From Clostridiales bacterium (GTDB taxonomy: Bacteria > Bacillota > Clostridia > Tissierellales > Sedimentibacteraceae): a stretch of 7,246 nucleotides of DNA. Numbering within the stretch: position 1 is the stretch's first letter; every line of letters starts with the position of its first letter. The stretch spans positions 4,319-11,564 of the forward strand of contig DNNJ01000136.1 of NCBI GenBank assembly GCA_003487955.1. The letters are read 5' to 3'. Below are positions 1 to 5,649 of the stretch, piece after piece. The position numbers were made by a program, and so were the translations under genes. Below the pieces are notes generated by a model. The model saw only the letters and a program-made list of their open reading frames with translations. It was not told the origin of the DNA and made no database searches.

Positions 1-606
1 GTAGGCTCCATGGTTGTTTTTGAAAAGGGAATTCCTAGCAAAAGCAATTACAGACGTTTCAGAATAAAGACAGTAGAAGGACCGAATGATTATAAAAGTA
101 TGGAAGAAATATTGGAAAGAAGAATTAACAGAGGGTTAGGAGATGGCAAGCAAGGTTTCAACAAAATGCCCGACTTAATTTTAATTGACGGAGGAAAAGG
201 ACAAACAAATATTGCAGAAGAAGTAATAAATAATTTTGGTTTAAGTATTCCTGTTTGCGGAATGATTAAGGATGACAGACATTTAACAAAAGGATTGATA
301 TTTCAAAACAAGGAAATCGTACTTAGCAAGACTGATATAGTTTATAAATTGGTTTACAGAATTCAGGAAGAGGCTCACAGATTTGCAATTGAGTATCACA
401 GGAATTTAAGAGATAAGAAATTGTTTAGTTCAGAGCTTGATAATATTAAGAATATTGGTGAAAAAAGAAAAATTAATTTACTCAAGAAATTTGGTTCTGT
501 TGAAAGTATTAAAACCAAAAGTGTAGACGAACTTTCAACGGTGCCCGGAATGAATATTAAAGCAGCGGAATCAGTTTACAATTATTTTCACAAGGAAAAA
601 AGTTAA
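1..606 (+). CDS. uvrC: UvrABC excinuclease subunit C, C-terminal part (5' end outside window)
   Basis: UvrC is the nuclease of UvrABC nucleotide excision repair; it cuts the damaged DNA strand on both sides of a lesion marked by UvrB. The open frame runs in from base 1 (first codons V-G-S-M), so the ATG at position 10 is internal. What remains, about 201 codons, is the RNase H-like endonuclease domain followed by the tandem helix-hairpin-helix domain. Family motifs visible, numbered from base 1: YRRF and KTVEGPNDY near 17-31, LILIDGGKGQ with the catalytic Asp at 63, KDDRH at 90-94 holding a second acidic site, and EEAHRFA with the catalytic His at 126. The first catalytic Asp (FDISN-type motif) should lie just upstream of the window. 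The two HhH motifs (NIGEKRK, VPGMNIK) lie between about 146 and 195. The N-terminal GIY-YIG domain is not visible. The frame ends in TAA with no T-run terminator before the repeat that follows. Identification is secure from the motifs. Confidence 0.96.
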   Translation, partial: VGSMVVFEKGIPSKSNYRRFRIKTVEGPNDYKSMEEILERRINRGLGDGKQGFNKMPDLILIDGGKGQTNIAEEVINNFGLSIPVCGMIKDDRHLTKGLIFQNKEIVLSKTDIVYKLVYRIQEEAHRFAIEYHRNLRDKKLFSSELDNIKNIGEKRKINLLKKFGSVESIKTKSVDELSTVPGMNIKAAESVYNYFHKEKS

Positions 607-635
607 AGTCATTGTTATAAATAATCTAATGTAAG

Positions 636-771
636 TGTCATTCTGAGGGCTTTAGCAAGAATAATCTCAGGTCTTCAAGGAAGGGGGACACACCTCTACT
701 ATTTGGATAGTCTTTGAAGAAAGAGGAATGTCCCCGTACTATGAGATCCTTCGCTTACGCTCAGGATGACA
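636..771. repeat. MITE-like intergenic element with imperfect terminal inverted repeats
   Basis: The outer arms are 636-669 (starting TGTCATTCTGAG, ending ATCTCA) and 742-771 (starting TGAGAT, ending CTCAGGATGACA). The right arm read in reverse complement aligns with the left apart from short indels in the middle. An inner stem pairs 684-697 with 722-735 (12 of 14 positions), capped by a perfect 5-bp stem 698-702/707-711 with a TTGG loop; 712-721 bulges out. No coding frame is inside and no clear target-site duplication flanks it. The arm sequence resembles the TGTCATTCTGAGCGAAGC-type intergenic repeats I know from many bacterial genomes; that likeness is from memory, not a search. It fills most of the gap between uvrC and hprK and could fold at the 3' end of the uvrC transcript. 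It could be a non-autonomous mobile element or a REP-like palindrome; copy number in the genome would decide. Confidence 0.7.
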
Positions 772-795
772 ACCCAGAACATATTCGTTTATAGT
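766..795 (+). promoter_or_regulatory. Candidate sigma-A promoter for hprK
   Basis: A -35-like ATGACA (766-771, five of six consensus bases) and a -10-like TATAGT (790-795, five of six) are separated by 18 bases. Transcription would start near 802 and give a leader of about 33 bases before hprK. The -35 hexamer coincides with the outer end of the right arm of the inverted-repeat element. Prediction from consensus only; hprK could also be read from upstream of uvrC. Confidence 0.45.
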
Positions 796-818
796 GATAA
801 TGATTACTTTTAATTGAT

Positions 819-828
819 AGAGGGATGG
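819..828 (+). promoter_or_regulatory. Ribosome binding site fixing the hprK start
   Basis: A purine-rich AGAGGGATGG lies 6-10 bases ahead of the ATG at 835, a workable Shine-Dalgarno position though not a perfect AGGAGG. The frame also opens at a TTG at 814, but this site would then lie inside the gene and nothing similar precedes the TTG. The match is moderate, so translation may be modest. Confidence 0.6.
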
Positions 829-834
829 TACAAT

Positions 835-1752
835 ATGCAGTATGTAAAACTTGAAGATTTAGTCAGTTACACGGGAATAGAGCCGGTTTATTATCCGGAG
901 GATGTTCAATCTCGAATATATACACCTGATATAGTAAGACCGGGTCTTCAAATGGCAGGATATTTTGAATGGTTTTCCTTTGAGAGAGTTCAAATAATGG
1001 GAAAAGCAGAGATTTTATACATCGAAACATTAGATGAAGAAGTAAAAAAAGAAAGATTAGATAAATTTTTCAGCTTTCCTATACCGGCATTAATTGTGGC
1101 AAATGAAATGGAAGTTGATGATGTTATTATTTATTATGCAAAAAAATATAAAAGACCTGTTTTTAAATCAGACGAGAGGACAGATAAATTAGTCAATATA
1201 ATGATTAACTTCCTTGAAGAAGAATTAGCTGAAGAAACAACATTGCACGGTGTTTGTTTGGAAGTTTTCGGAGTCGGGGTATTATTAAGAGGGAAAAGCA
1301 GTATAGGTAAAAGCGAAACAGCTTTGGAGTTAATAAACAGGGGTCACAGGCTTGTGGCAGATGATGCGGTAATAATAAAAAAGGTTGAAGGAGGGCTTAA
1401 AGCATCTTGTCCTGAATTAACCCGGCATCTAATGGAAATAAGGGGTATAGGAATTCTTGATATTCAGCATTTGTTTGGCGTAGGTTCCATCAGGATTGAG
1501 CAGTTTGTAGAATTAGTGGTTGAATTGGAAGCGTGGGATGAAAACAAGGAATATGACAGAATCGGCAAGGATGAAGAGTTTACGGAAATATTAGGTATTA
1601 AAGTATCCACGGTTATAATACCGGTTAGACCGGGAAGAAATACTTCAGCCATCATTGAAATAGCTGCTAAAAATTACAGACAGAAACTTCTTGGATTTAA
1701 TCCTCTTGAAACTTATAACAAAAAATTTCGAAGTATGATTCGAAAACAATAA
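835..1752 (+). CDS. hprK: HPr kinase/phosphorylase (bifunctional HPr Ser-46 kinase)
   Basis: This cytoplasmic enzyme phosphorylates HPr of the sugar phosphotransferase system on Ser-46 using ATP or PPi and also removes that phosphate. HPr-Ser-P is the corepressor of CcpA in Gram-positive carbon catabolite control. With the ATG at 835 the protein has 305 residues, close to the usual 305-320. The N-terminal domain (about 1-125) has the family's RPGLQMAGYF and FERVQIMGK stretches. The C-terminal kinase domain has His-138 (TTLHGV), the P-loop GKSSIGKS at 153-160, VADD at 174-177, the HprK signature LMEIRGIGILD at 199-209 and RPGRN at 265-269, so all catalytic landmarks are present. One detail: the P-loop has Ser at 156 where family members I know usually have Gly; the core GxxxxGKS pattern is kept. 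Next to uvrC is a common place for hprK in Clostridia. Downstream, nifJ follows after 117 bases with its own promoter, so cotranscription is doubtful. Confidence 0.96.
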   Translation: MQYVKLEDLVSYTGIEPVYYPEDVQSRIYTPDIVRPGLQMAGYFEWFSFERVQIMGKAEILYIETLDEEVKKERLDKFFSFPIPALIVANEMEVDDVIIYYAKKYKRPVFKSDERTDKLVNIMINFLEEELAEETTLHGVCLEVFGVGVLLRGKSSIGKSETALELINRGHRLVADDAVIIKKVEGGLKASCPELTRHLMEIRGIGILDIQHLFGVGSIRIEQFVELVVELEAWDENKEYDRIGKDEEFTEILGIKVSTVIIPVRPGRNTSAIIEIAAKNYRQKLLGFNPLETYNKKFRSMIRKQ

Positions 1753-1780
1753 TGCAACTTTATTTTTTTGTATTGCATTA
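1750..1780. repeat. Perfect 8-bp inverted repeat across hprK stop and nifJ -35 region
   Basis: TAATGCAA (1750-1757) and TTGCATTA (1773-1780) are exact reverse complements, separated by a T-rich 15-base spacer. The left arm starts at the hprK stop codon and the right arm contains the candidate nifJ -35 box. No T-run follows the right arm, so it is a poor intrinsic terminator as drawn. It could be an operator for nifJ or a weak 3'-end hairpin for hprK. Confidence 0.4.
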
Positions 1781-1801
1781 AGTATCCATTTAAGATATAA
1801 T
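1773..1801 (+). promoter_or_regulatory. Candidate sigma-A promoter for nifJ
   Basis: TTGCAT (1773-1778) and a perfect TATAAT (1796-1801) are spaced by the ideal 17 bases. Start of transcription would be near 1808, giving a leader of about 60 bases. A second TATAAT at 1836-1841 has only a TTGGCT (1811-1816) 19 bases upstream and is a weaker alternative. A strong promoter fits an abundantly made central enzyme. Confidence 0.6.
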
Positions 1802-1821
1802 TTAAGAGTATTGGCTAAAAG

Positions 1822-1835
1822 ACAATATTTATTGT
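1822..1835. promoter_or_regulatory. Candidate operator: ACAATA-TT-TATTGT dyad upstream of nifJ
   Basis: A perfect 6-bp inverted repeat with a two-base spacer lies about 14-27 bases downstream of the predicted nifJ transcription start and directly upstream of the second TATAAT. That position suits a repressor site. It does not match the Rex (TTGTTAA-type) or CcpA cre consensus. AT-rich dyads arise easily by chance in this composition, so this is tentative. Confidence 0.3.
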
Positions 1836-1869
1836 TATAATTAAAAAATAAATTTATAGGAGGATACAA

Positions 1870-4800
1870 ATGTCAAAAGTTATGAAAACTATGGACGGAA
1901 ATACCGCTGCAGCGTATATTTCATATGCATTTACTGAAGTAGCGGCAATTTTTCCCATAACACCTTCATCACCAATGCCTGAACTTATTGATGATTGGGC
2001 TGCACATGGGCAAAAAAACATATTCGGGCAGACAGTCAGAGTAACTGAGCTTGAATCAGAAGCAGGTGCCGCAGGTGCTGTTCACGGTTCATTGCAAGCA
2101 GGAGCATTAACTTCTACATACACTGCTTCCCAAGGATTACTATTAATGATTCCAAACATGTATAAAATTGCAGGAGAATTACTGCCCGGAGTATTCCACG
2201 TTACAGCAAGAGCAGTAGCAGGTCACGCTTTATCAATATTTGGAGATCATTCAGATGTTATGGCTGCAAGACAAACAGGTTTTGCATTGTTAGCATCGGG
2301 AAGCGTACAGGAAGTAATGGATATTTCTGCAGTGGCACACCTAACAGCTATAAAATCAAGGGTACCTTTTGTTAATTTCTTTGATGGATTCAGAACATCC
2401 CATGAAATCCAGAAAATTGAAACAATTGACTATGCAGAGCTAGCTAAATTAGTAGACATGGATGCTGTTGATGAATTCAGAAAAAGAGCATTAAATCCTG
2501 AGCATCCTGTTACAAGAGGAACTGCTCAAAATCCGGATATTTTCTTCCAGGCAAAGGAAGCTTCAAACAAATATTATGATGCTGTTCCTGATATAGTTAA
2601 TGATTATATGAAGGAAATGAGCAAGCTTACCGGAAGAGAATACAAACCATTTGTTTACTACGGTGCACAAGATGCAGATCGCATAATAGTTGCCATCGGT
2701 TCAGTAACAGAAGCAGCTAAAGAGGTTATTGACTACTTAAATGCTCAAGGAGAAAAGGTTGGTTTAGTTACAGTTCACTTATACAGACCTTTCTCTGCAA
2801 AATACTTCTTTAATGTACTGCCTAAGACTGTTAAAAAAATAGCAGTGTTAGACAGAACCAAAGAGCCCGGTTCAGTTGGTGAGCCATTGTACCTTGATGT
2901 AAAATCATTATTCTACAACAAAGAAGATGCACCTATAATAGTAGGCGGAAGATATGGTCTTGGTTCAAAAGACACTACTCCCGCACAAATATTTGCTGTA
3001 TATGACAACCTTAAAGCTGATGAACCAAAGAACGACTTCACAATAGGTATTGTTGATGATGTTACATTTAAATCTTTGGAAACTCCTGAATTAATAAACG
3101 TATCAACTCCGGGTACAGTAAGATGTAAATTCTGGGGACTTGGCTCAGACGGAACAGTTGGTGCTAACAAGGATGCAATAAAAATCATCGGTGACCACAC
3201 AGATATGTACGCACAAGGTTATTTCTCATATGACTCAAAAAAATCAGGCGGTGTTACTGTATCTCACTTAAGGTTCGGCAAATTTCCCATAAGATCAACT
3301 TATTTAATAGATGAAGCAGACTTCGTTTCACTTTCACAGCAATCATATGTAGATAAATATGATGTAGTTGAAGGATTGAAAAAAGGCGGAACTTTTCTTT
3401 TAAACACTATCTGGTCAAAAGATGAGCTTGATGCAAACCTACCTGCCAGATACAAAAAATACATGGCTGATAATGACATCAAATTCTATACAATAAATGC
3501 AACACAAATAGCTCAGGATATAGGACTTGGCAACAGAACAAATATGATTATCCAGTCTGCGTTCTTTAAATTAGCAGATGTTATTCCTTTAGATGATGCT
3601 GTTGAATACTTAAATGCAGCTATAGAAAAATCCTACGGCAAAAAAGGTGATGCTGTAGTAGATATGAACCAGGCTGCTGTTCAAAAAGGTATTTTAGAGC
3701 TTGTTAAAATAGATATACCTGAAGCATGGAAAAATGCTTCTGATGACAATAAAGCAAACAGCGGGTTGGCAATACCATTCACTGAAGATGAAAAACCTGA
3801 ATTTGTAAAGAATGTTGCAGACGTAATGACCAGACAACAAGGAGACAAACTGCCGGTAAGTACATTTGCAGGAAGAGAAGACGGTACATTGCCACATGGA
3901 ACGGCTGCTTATGAAAAGAGAGGAATTGCAACTACAGTTCCAAAATGGTGCCCTGAAAATTGTATTCAATGTAATCAATGTGCATTCGTATGCCCGCACG
4001 CTGTTATAAGACCAACATTGTTGGATGAAAAAGAAAAAGCTGATGCACCCGAAAACTTTGAAACTATTAAAGCAATAGGCAAGGGCTTGGATGGATTAGA
4101 ATACAGAATTCAAATAAGTACATTGGATTGCACGGGCTGCGGAAACTGTGCAGATATCTGCCCGGGTAAAAAAGGTAATAAAGCTTTGGTAATGACTCCG
4201 ATAGCAGAAGAGGCAGAAAAAGAAATTCCAAACTGGAAATATGCTATTGATAAAGTGACAATCAAAGATAATTTAATGGATAAAGTAACAGTTAAGGGCA
4301 GTCAATTCTGCAAACCATACTTTGAATTTTCGGGAGCATGCGCAGGCTGTGGAGAAACTGCATATGTAAAAGCTGTAACTCAATTGTTCGGCGACAGAAT
4401 GATGATAGCAAATGCAACAGGCTGCTCATCAATTTGGGGAGCATCTGCACCATCAACTCCATATACAAAGGATGTAAACGGAAGAGGACCATCTTGGGGC
4501 AACTCATTGTTTGAAGACAATGCTGAATATGGATATGGAATGGCAACAGCAGTAAGACAAATAAGAGACGGCATTCAATTATCAATGGAAGAATTACTGG
4601 AAAAGGATGCAAAGCCTGAAGTGAAAGAAGCAATACAAGAATGGATTCAAAACAGAGAACTAGGCGAAGAATCAAAGGCAGCAAGCGCTAAGGTTGTTGA
4701 AGTACTTGAAAAACTTGAACCATGCGATGAATGTGCAGAGGCAGTTAAAAATATATTAGACAAGAAAGATTATCTTGTTAAGAAGTCACAATGGATAATC

Positions 4801-5436
4801 GGCGGCGACGGTTGGGCATATGACATTGGATACGGTGGATTAGACCATGTGTTGGCATCAGGAGAAGATGTGAATGTACTTGTACTTGATACTGAAGTAT
4901 ATTCAAATACAGGCGGTCAGTCATCAAAAGCAACTCCTACCGCTTCAGTGGCTAAATTTGCTGCAGCAGGCAAAAGAGTAAAGAAAAAAGACCTTGGCAT
5001 AATTGCTACGACATATGGTTATGTATATGTAGCACAGGTTGCTATCGGCGCAAACATGAATCAATTCTTAAAAGCAATAAAAGAAGCGGAAAGCTACCAA
5101 GGACCATCATTGATTATAGCTTACGCACCATGTATCAACCATGGAATTAAAGCAGGAATGGGCAAAACCGTTGACAGAGAAAAGAAAGCCGTTGAAGCAG
5201 GATACTGGCATTTGTACAGATTCAATCCACTGCTTAGAGATGAAGGAAAGAATCCATTTGTGTTAGATTCTAAAGCACCATCTGCATCATTCAGAGAATT
5301 CCTTGAAGGTGAAGTAAGATATGCATCATTGAAAACTTCATTCCCTGAAACAGCCGAAGAATTATACGTAAAAGCAGAAAAAGATGCTAAAGACAGATAT
5401 GACGGCTATGTAAGAATGGCTGAAATGAAGTACTAA
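1870..5436 (+). CDS. nifJ: Pyruvate:ferredoxin (flavodoxin) oxidoreductase, single-chain
   Basis: PFOR converts pyruvate and CoA to acetyl-CoA and CO2, passing two electrons to ferredoxin or flavodoxin; it is the main pyruvate-oxidising enzyme of fermenting clostridia and acts in the cytoplasm as a dimer. Start: ATG six bases after a consensus AGGAGG (1858-1863). The 1188 residues keep the family order: pyrimidine-binding domain (about 1-250; Thr-31, Glu-64 and Arg-114 match active-site positions of the Desulfovibrio africanus enzyme), domain II (about 255-400), gamma domain (GLGSDGTVGA at 423-432), EKR motif (682-684), ferredoxin-like domain with clusters at Cys-698/701/704/708 and Cys-754/757/760/764, and the TPP domain. 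Proximal-cluster ligands are Cys-824, 827, 852 and 1088; the TPP-Mg motif is GDGWAYD at 979-985 with SNTGGQSSK at 1012-1020. It ends without the roughly 60-residue C-terminal extension of the D. africanus enzyme, as clostridial forms do. The symbol does not imply nitrogen fixation; nothing nearby supports that. Confidence 0.97.
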   Translation: MSKVMKTMDGNTAAAYISYAFTEVAAIFPITPSSPMPELIDDWAAHGQKNIFGQTVRVTELESEAGAAGAVHGSLQAGALTSTYTASQGLLLMIPNMYKIAGELLPGVFHVTARAVAGHALSIFGDHSDVMAARQTGFALLASGSVQEVMDISAVAHLTAIKSRVPFVNFFDGFRTSHEIQKIETIDYAELAKLVDMDAVDEFRKRALNPEHPVTRGTAQNPDIFFQAKEASNKYYDAVPDIVNDYMKEMSKLTGREYKPFVYYGAQDADRIIVAIGSVTEAAKEVIDYLNAQGEKVGLVTVHLYRPFSAKYFFNVLPKTVKKIAVLDRTKEPGSVGEPLYLDVKSLFYNKEDAPIIVGGRYGLGSKDTTPAQIFAVYDNLKADEPKNDFTIGIVDDVTFKSLETPELINVSTPGTVRCKFWGLGSDGTVGANKDAIKIIGDHTDMYAQGYFSYDSKKSGGVTVSHLRFGKFPIRSTYLIDEADFVSLSQQSYVDKYDVVEGLKKGGTFLLNTIWSKDELDANLPARYKKYMADNDIKFYTINATQIAQDIGLGNRTNMIIQSAFFKLADVIPLDDAVEYLNAAIEKSYGKKGDAVVDMNQAAVQKGILELVKIDIPEAWKNASDDNKANSGLAIPFTEDEKPEFVKNVADVMTRQQGDKLPVSTFAGREDGTLPHGTAAYEKRGIATTVPKWCPENCIQCNQCAFVCPHAVIRPTLLDEKEKADAPENFETIKAIGKGLDGLEYRIQISTLDCTGCGNCADICPGKKGNKALVMTPIAEEAEKEIPNWKYAIDKVTIKDNLMDKVTVKGSQFCKPYFEFSGACAGCGETAYVKAVTQLFGDRMMIANATGCSSIWGASAPSTPYTKDVNGRGPSWGNSLFEDNAEYGYGMATAVRQIRDGIQLSMEELLEKDAKPEVKEAIQEWIQNRELGEESKAASAKVVEVLEKLEPCDECAEAVKNILDKKDYLVKKSQWIIGGDGWAYDIGYGGLDHVLASGEDVNVLVLDTEVYSNTGGQSSKATPTASVAKFAAAGKRVKKKDLGIIATTYGYVYVAQVAIGANMNQFLKAIKEAESYQGPSLIIAYAPCINHGIKAGMGKTVDREKKAVEAGYWHLYRFNPLLRDEGKNPFVLDSKAPSASFREFLEGEVRYASLKTSFPETAEELYVKAEKDAKDRYDGYVRMAEMKY

Positions 5437-5440
5437 GATA

Positions 5441-5546
5441 CCTGCGAACCCTATTTTTCCGACCAAAGGGAGCAAATATTTTGGTGAAGGAGACTGCGAG
5501 ATGCCCTAACCAAAAACAAGGAGACAGGCGAGCCTGTCTTCTTTTT
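5441..5546 (+). promoter_or_regulatory. Candidate structured RNA / attenuator downstream of nifJ
   Basis: This non-coding segment follows the nifJ stop and ends in the intrinsic terminator. It has two imperfect copies of one module order: CTGCGA (5442 and 5494), CCCTA (5449 and 5504), ACCAAA (5462 and 5509) and a GGAG run (GGGAG at 5468, GGAGAC at 5520, plus another GGAGAC at 5489). TTTTGGT at 5479-5485 can pair with either ACCAAA copy (6 or 7 bp), and AGGG at 5467-5470 with either CCCT copy. AAGGAGAC at 5487-5494 repeats the terminator's 5' arm and can pair with the terminator's 3' arm at 5536-5543 over 8 bp, one a G-U. This is the layout of a terminator/antiterminator switch. I recognise no known riboswitch family in it. 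A structured nifJ 3' UTR, a processed small RNA or a decayed duplication are alternatives; the probable promoter downstream weakens the attenuator reading. Confidence 0.4.
5518..5546 (+). terminator. Rho-independent terminator after nifJ
   Basis: A 12-bp stem (one G-U pair) pairs 5518-5529 with 5532-5543; the GC-rich core is AGACAGGC/GCCTGTCT, and a realistic loop is CGAG. The 3' arm runs into a CTTCTTTTT tract ending at 5546. It lies about 80 bases after the nifJ stop and before the next gene's promoter, so it most simply ends the nifJ transcript. Confidence 0.88.
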
Positions 5547-5557
5547 AACGTTTTTTG

Positions 5558-5586
5558 TTGTATGAATTAAATAAATGTAGTAAAAT
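5558..5586 (+). promoter_or_regulatory. Candidate promoter for the lipoprotein gene
   Basis: TTGTAT (5558-5563) and TAAAAT (5581-5586) are 17 bases apart, just downstream of the nifJ terminator. Transcription would start near 5593, leaving a leader of about 57 bases. The -10 has five of six consensus bases and the -35 is weak. The surrounding AT-richness makes false matches likely. Confidence 0.45.
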
Positions 5587-5593
5587 ATAAATG

Positions 5594-5625
5594 GAATGAT
5601 TACATGTATTCCAATTGTATCATTC
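5594..5625 (+). repeat. Leader inverted repeat of the lipoprotein gene
   Basis: GAATGAT (5594-5600) is the exact reverse complement of ATCATTC (5619-5625), and the stem extends by ACA/TGT (5602-5604/5616-5618) if one T is bulged. An overlapping GGAAT/ATTCC pair (5593-5597/5608-5612) is an alternative fold. If the promoter call is right, this hairpin sits at the extreme 5' end of the mRNA, where it might protect it from decay; an operator is also possible. Confidence 0.35.
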
Positions 5626-5649
5626 ACAAAAAATACAGGGAGCGGGATT

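Noticed and set aside
636..771. CRISPR repeats or an insertion sequence
   Set aside because: There is one pair of inverted arms, no direct repeat-spacer periodicity and no transposase coding sequence.
814..834. TTG start giving hprK seven extra residues
   Set aside because: No ribosome site precedes the TTG, and a fair one precedes the ATG at 835, which also gives the usual family length.
1822..1835. Rex (redox repressor) operator
   Set aside because: Rex sites have TTGT on the outside left and ACAA on the right; this dyad has the reverse order.
1753..1869. CcpA cre site controlling nifJ
   Set aside because: I looked for a TGAAAGCGYTTWCA-like 14-mer and saw none with the central CG.
3694..3999. 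101-codon minus-strand frame inside nifJ
   Set aside because: It overlaps the conserved EKR and ferredoxin-like region on the other strand and has no ribosome site or recognisable motif.
4292..4684. 130-codon open frame on the minus strand inside nifJ
   Set aside because: It is antisense to conserved PFOR cofactor-binding sequence, has a low-complexity Leu-rich translation, and is a by-product of the coding strand.
1870..5436. Nitrogen-fixation locus because of the nifJ symbol
   Set aside because: The enzyme is the general catabolic PFOR; no nif structural or assembly genes are present.
5596..5649. Upstream ATG start for the lipoprotein
   Set aside because: It lacks a ribosome site, lies almost at the predicted transcription start, and would put 18 polar or mixed residues ahead of a textbook lipoprotein signal.
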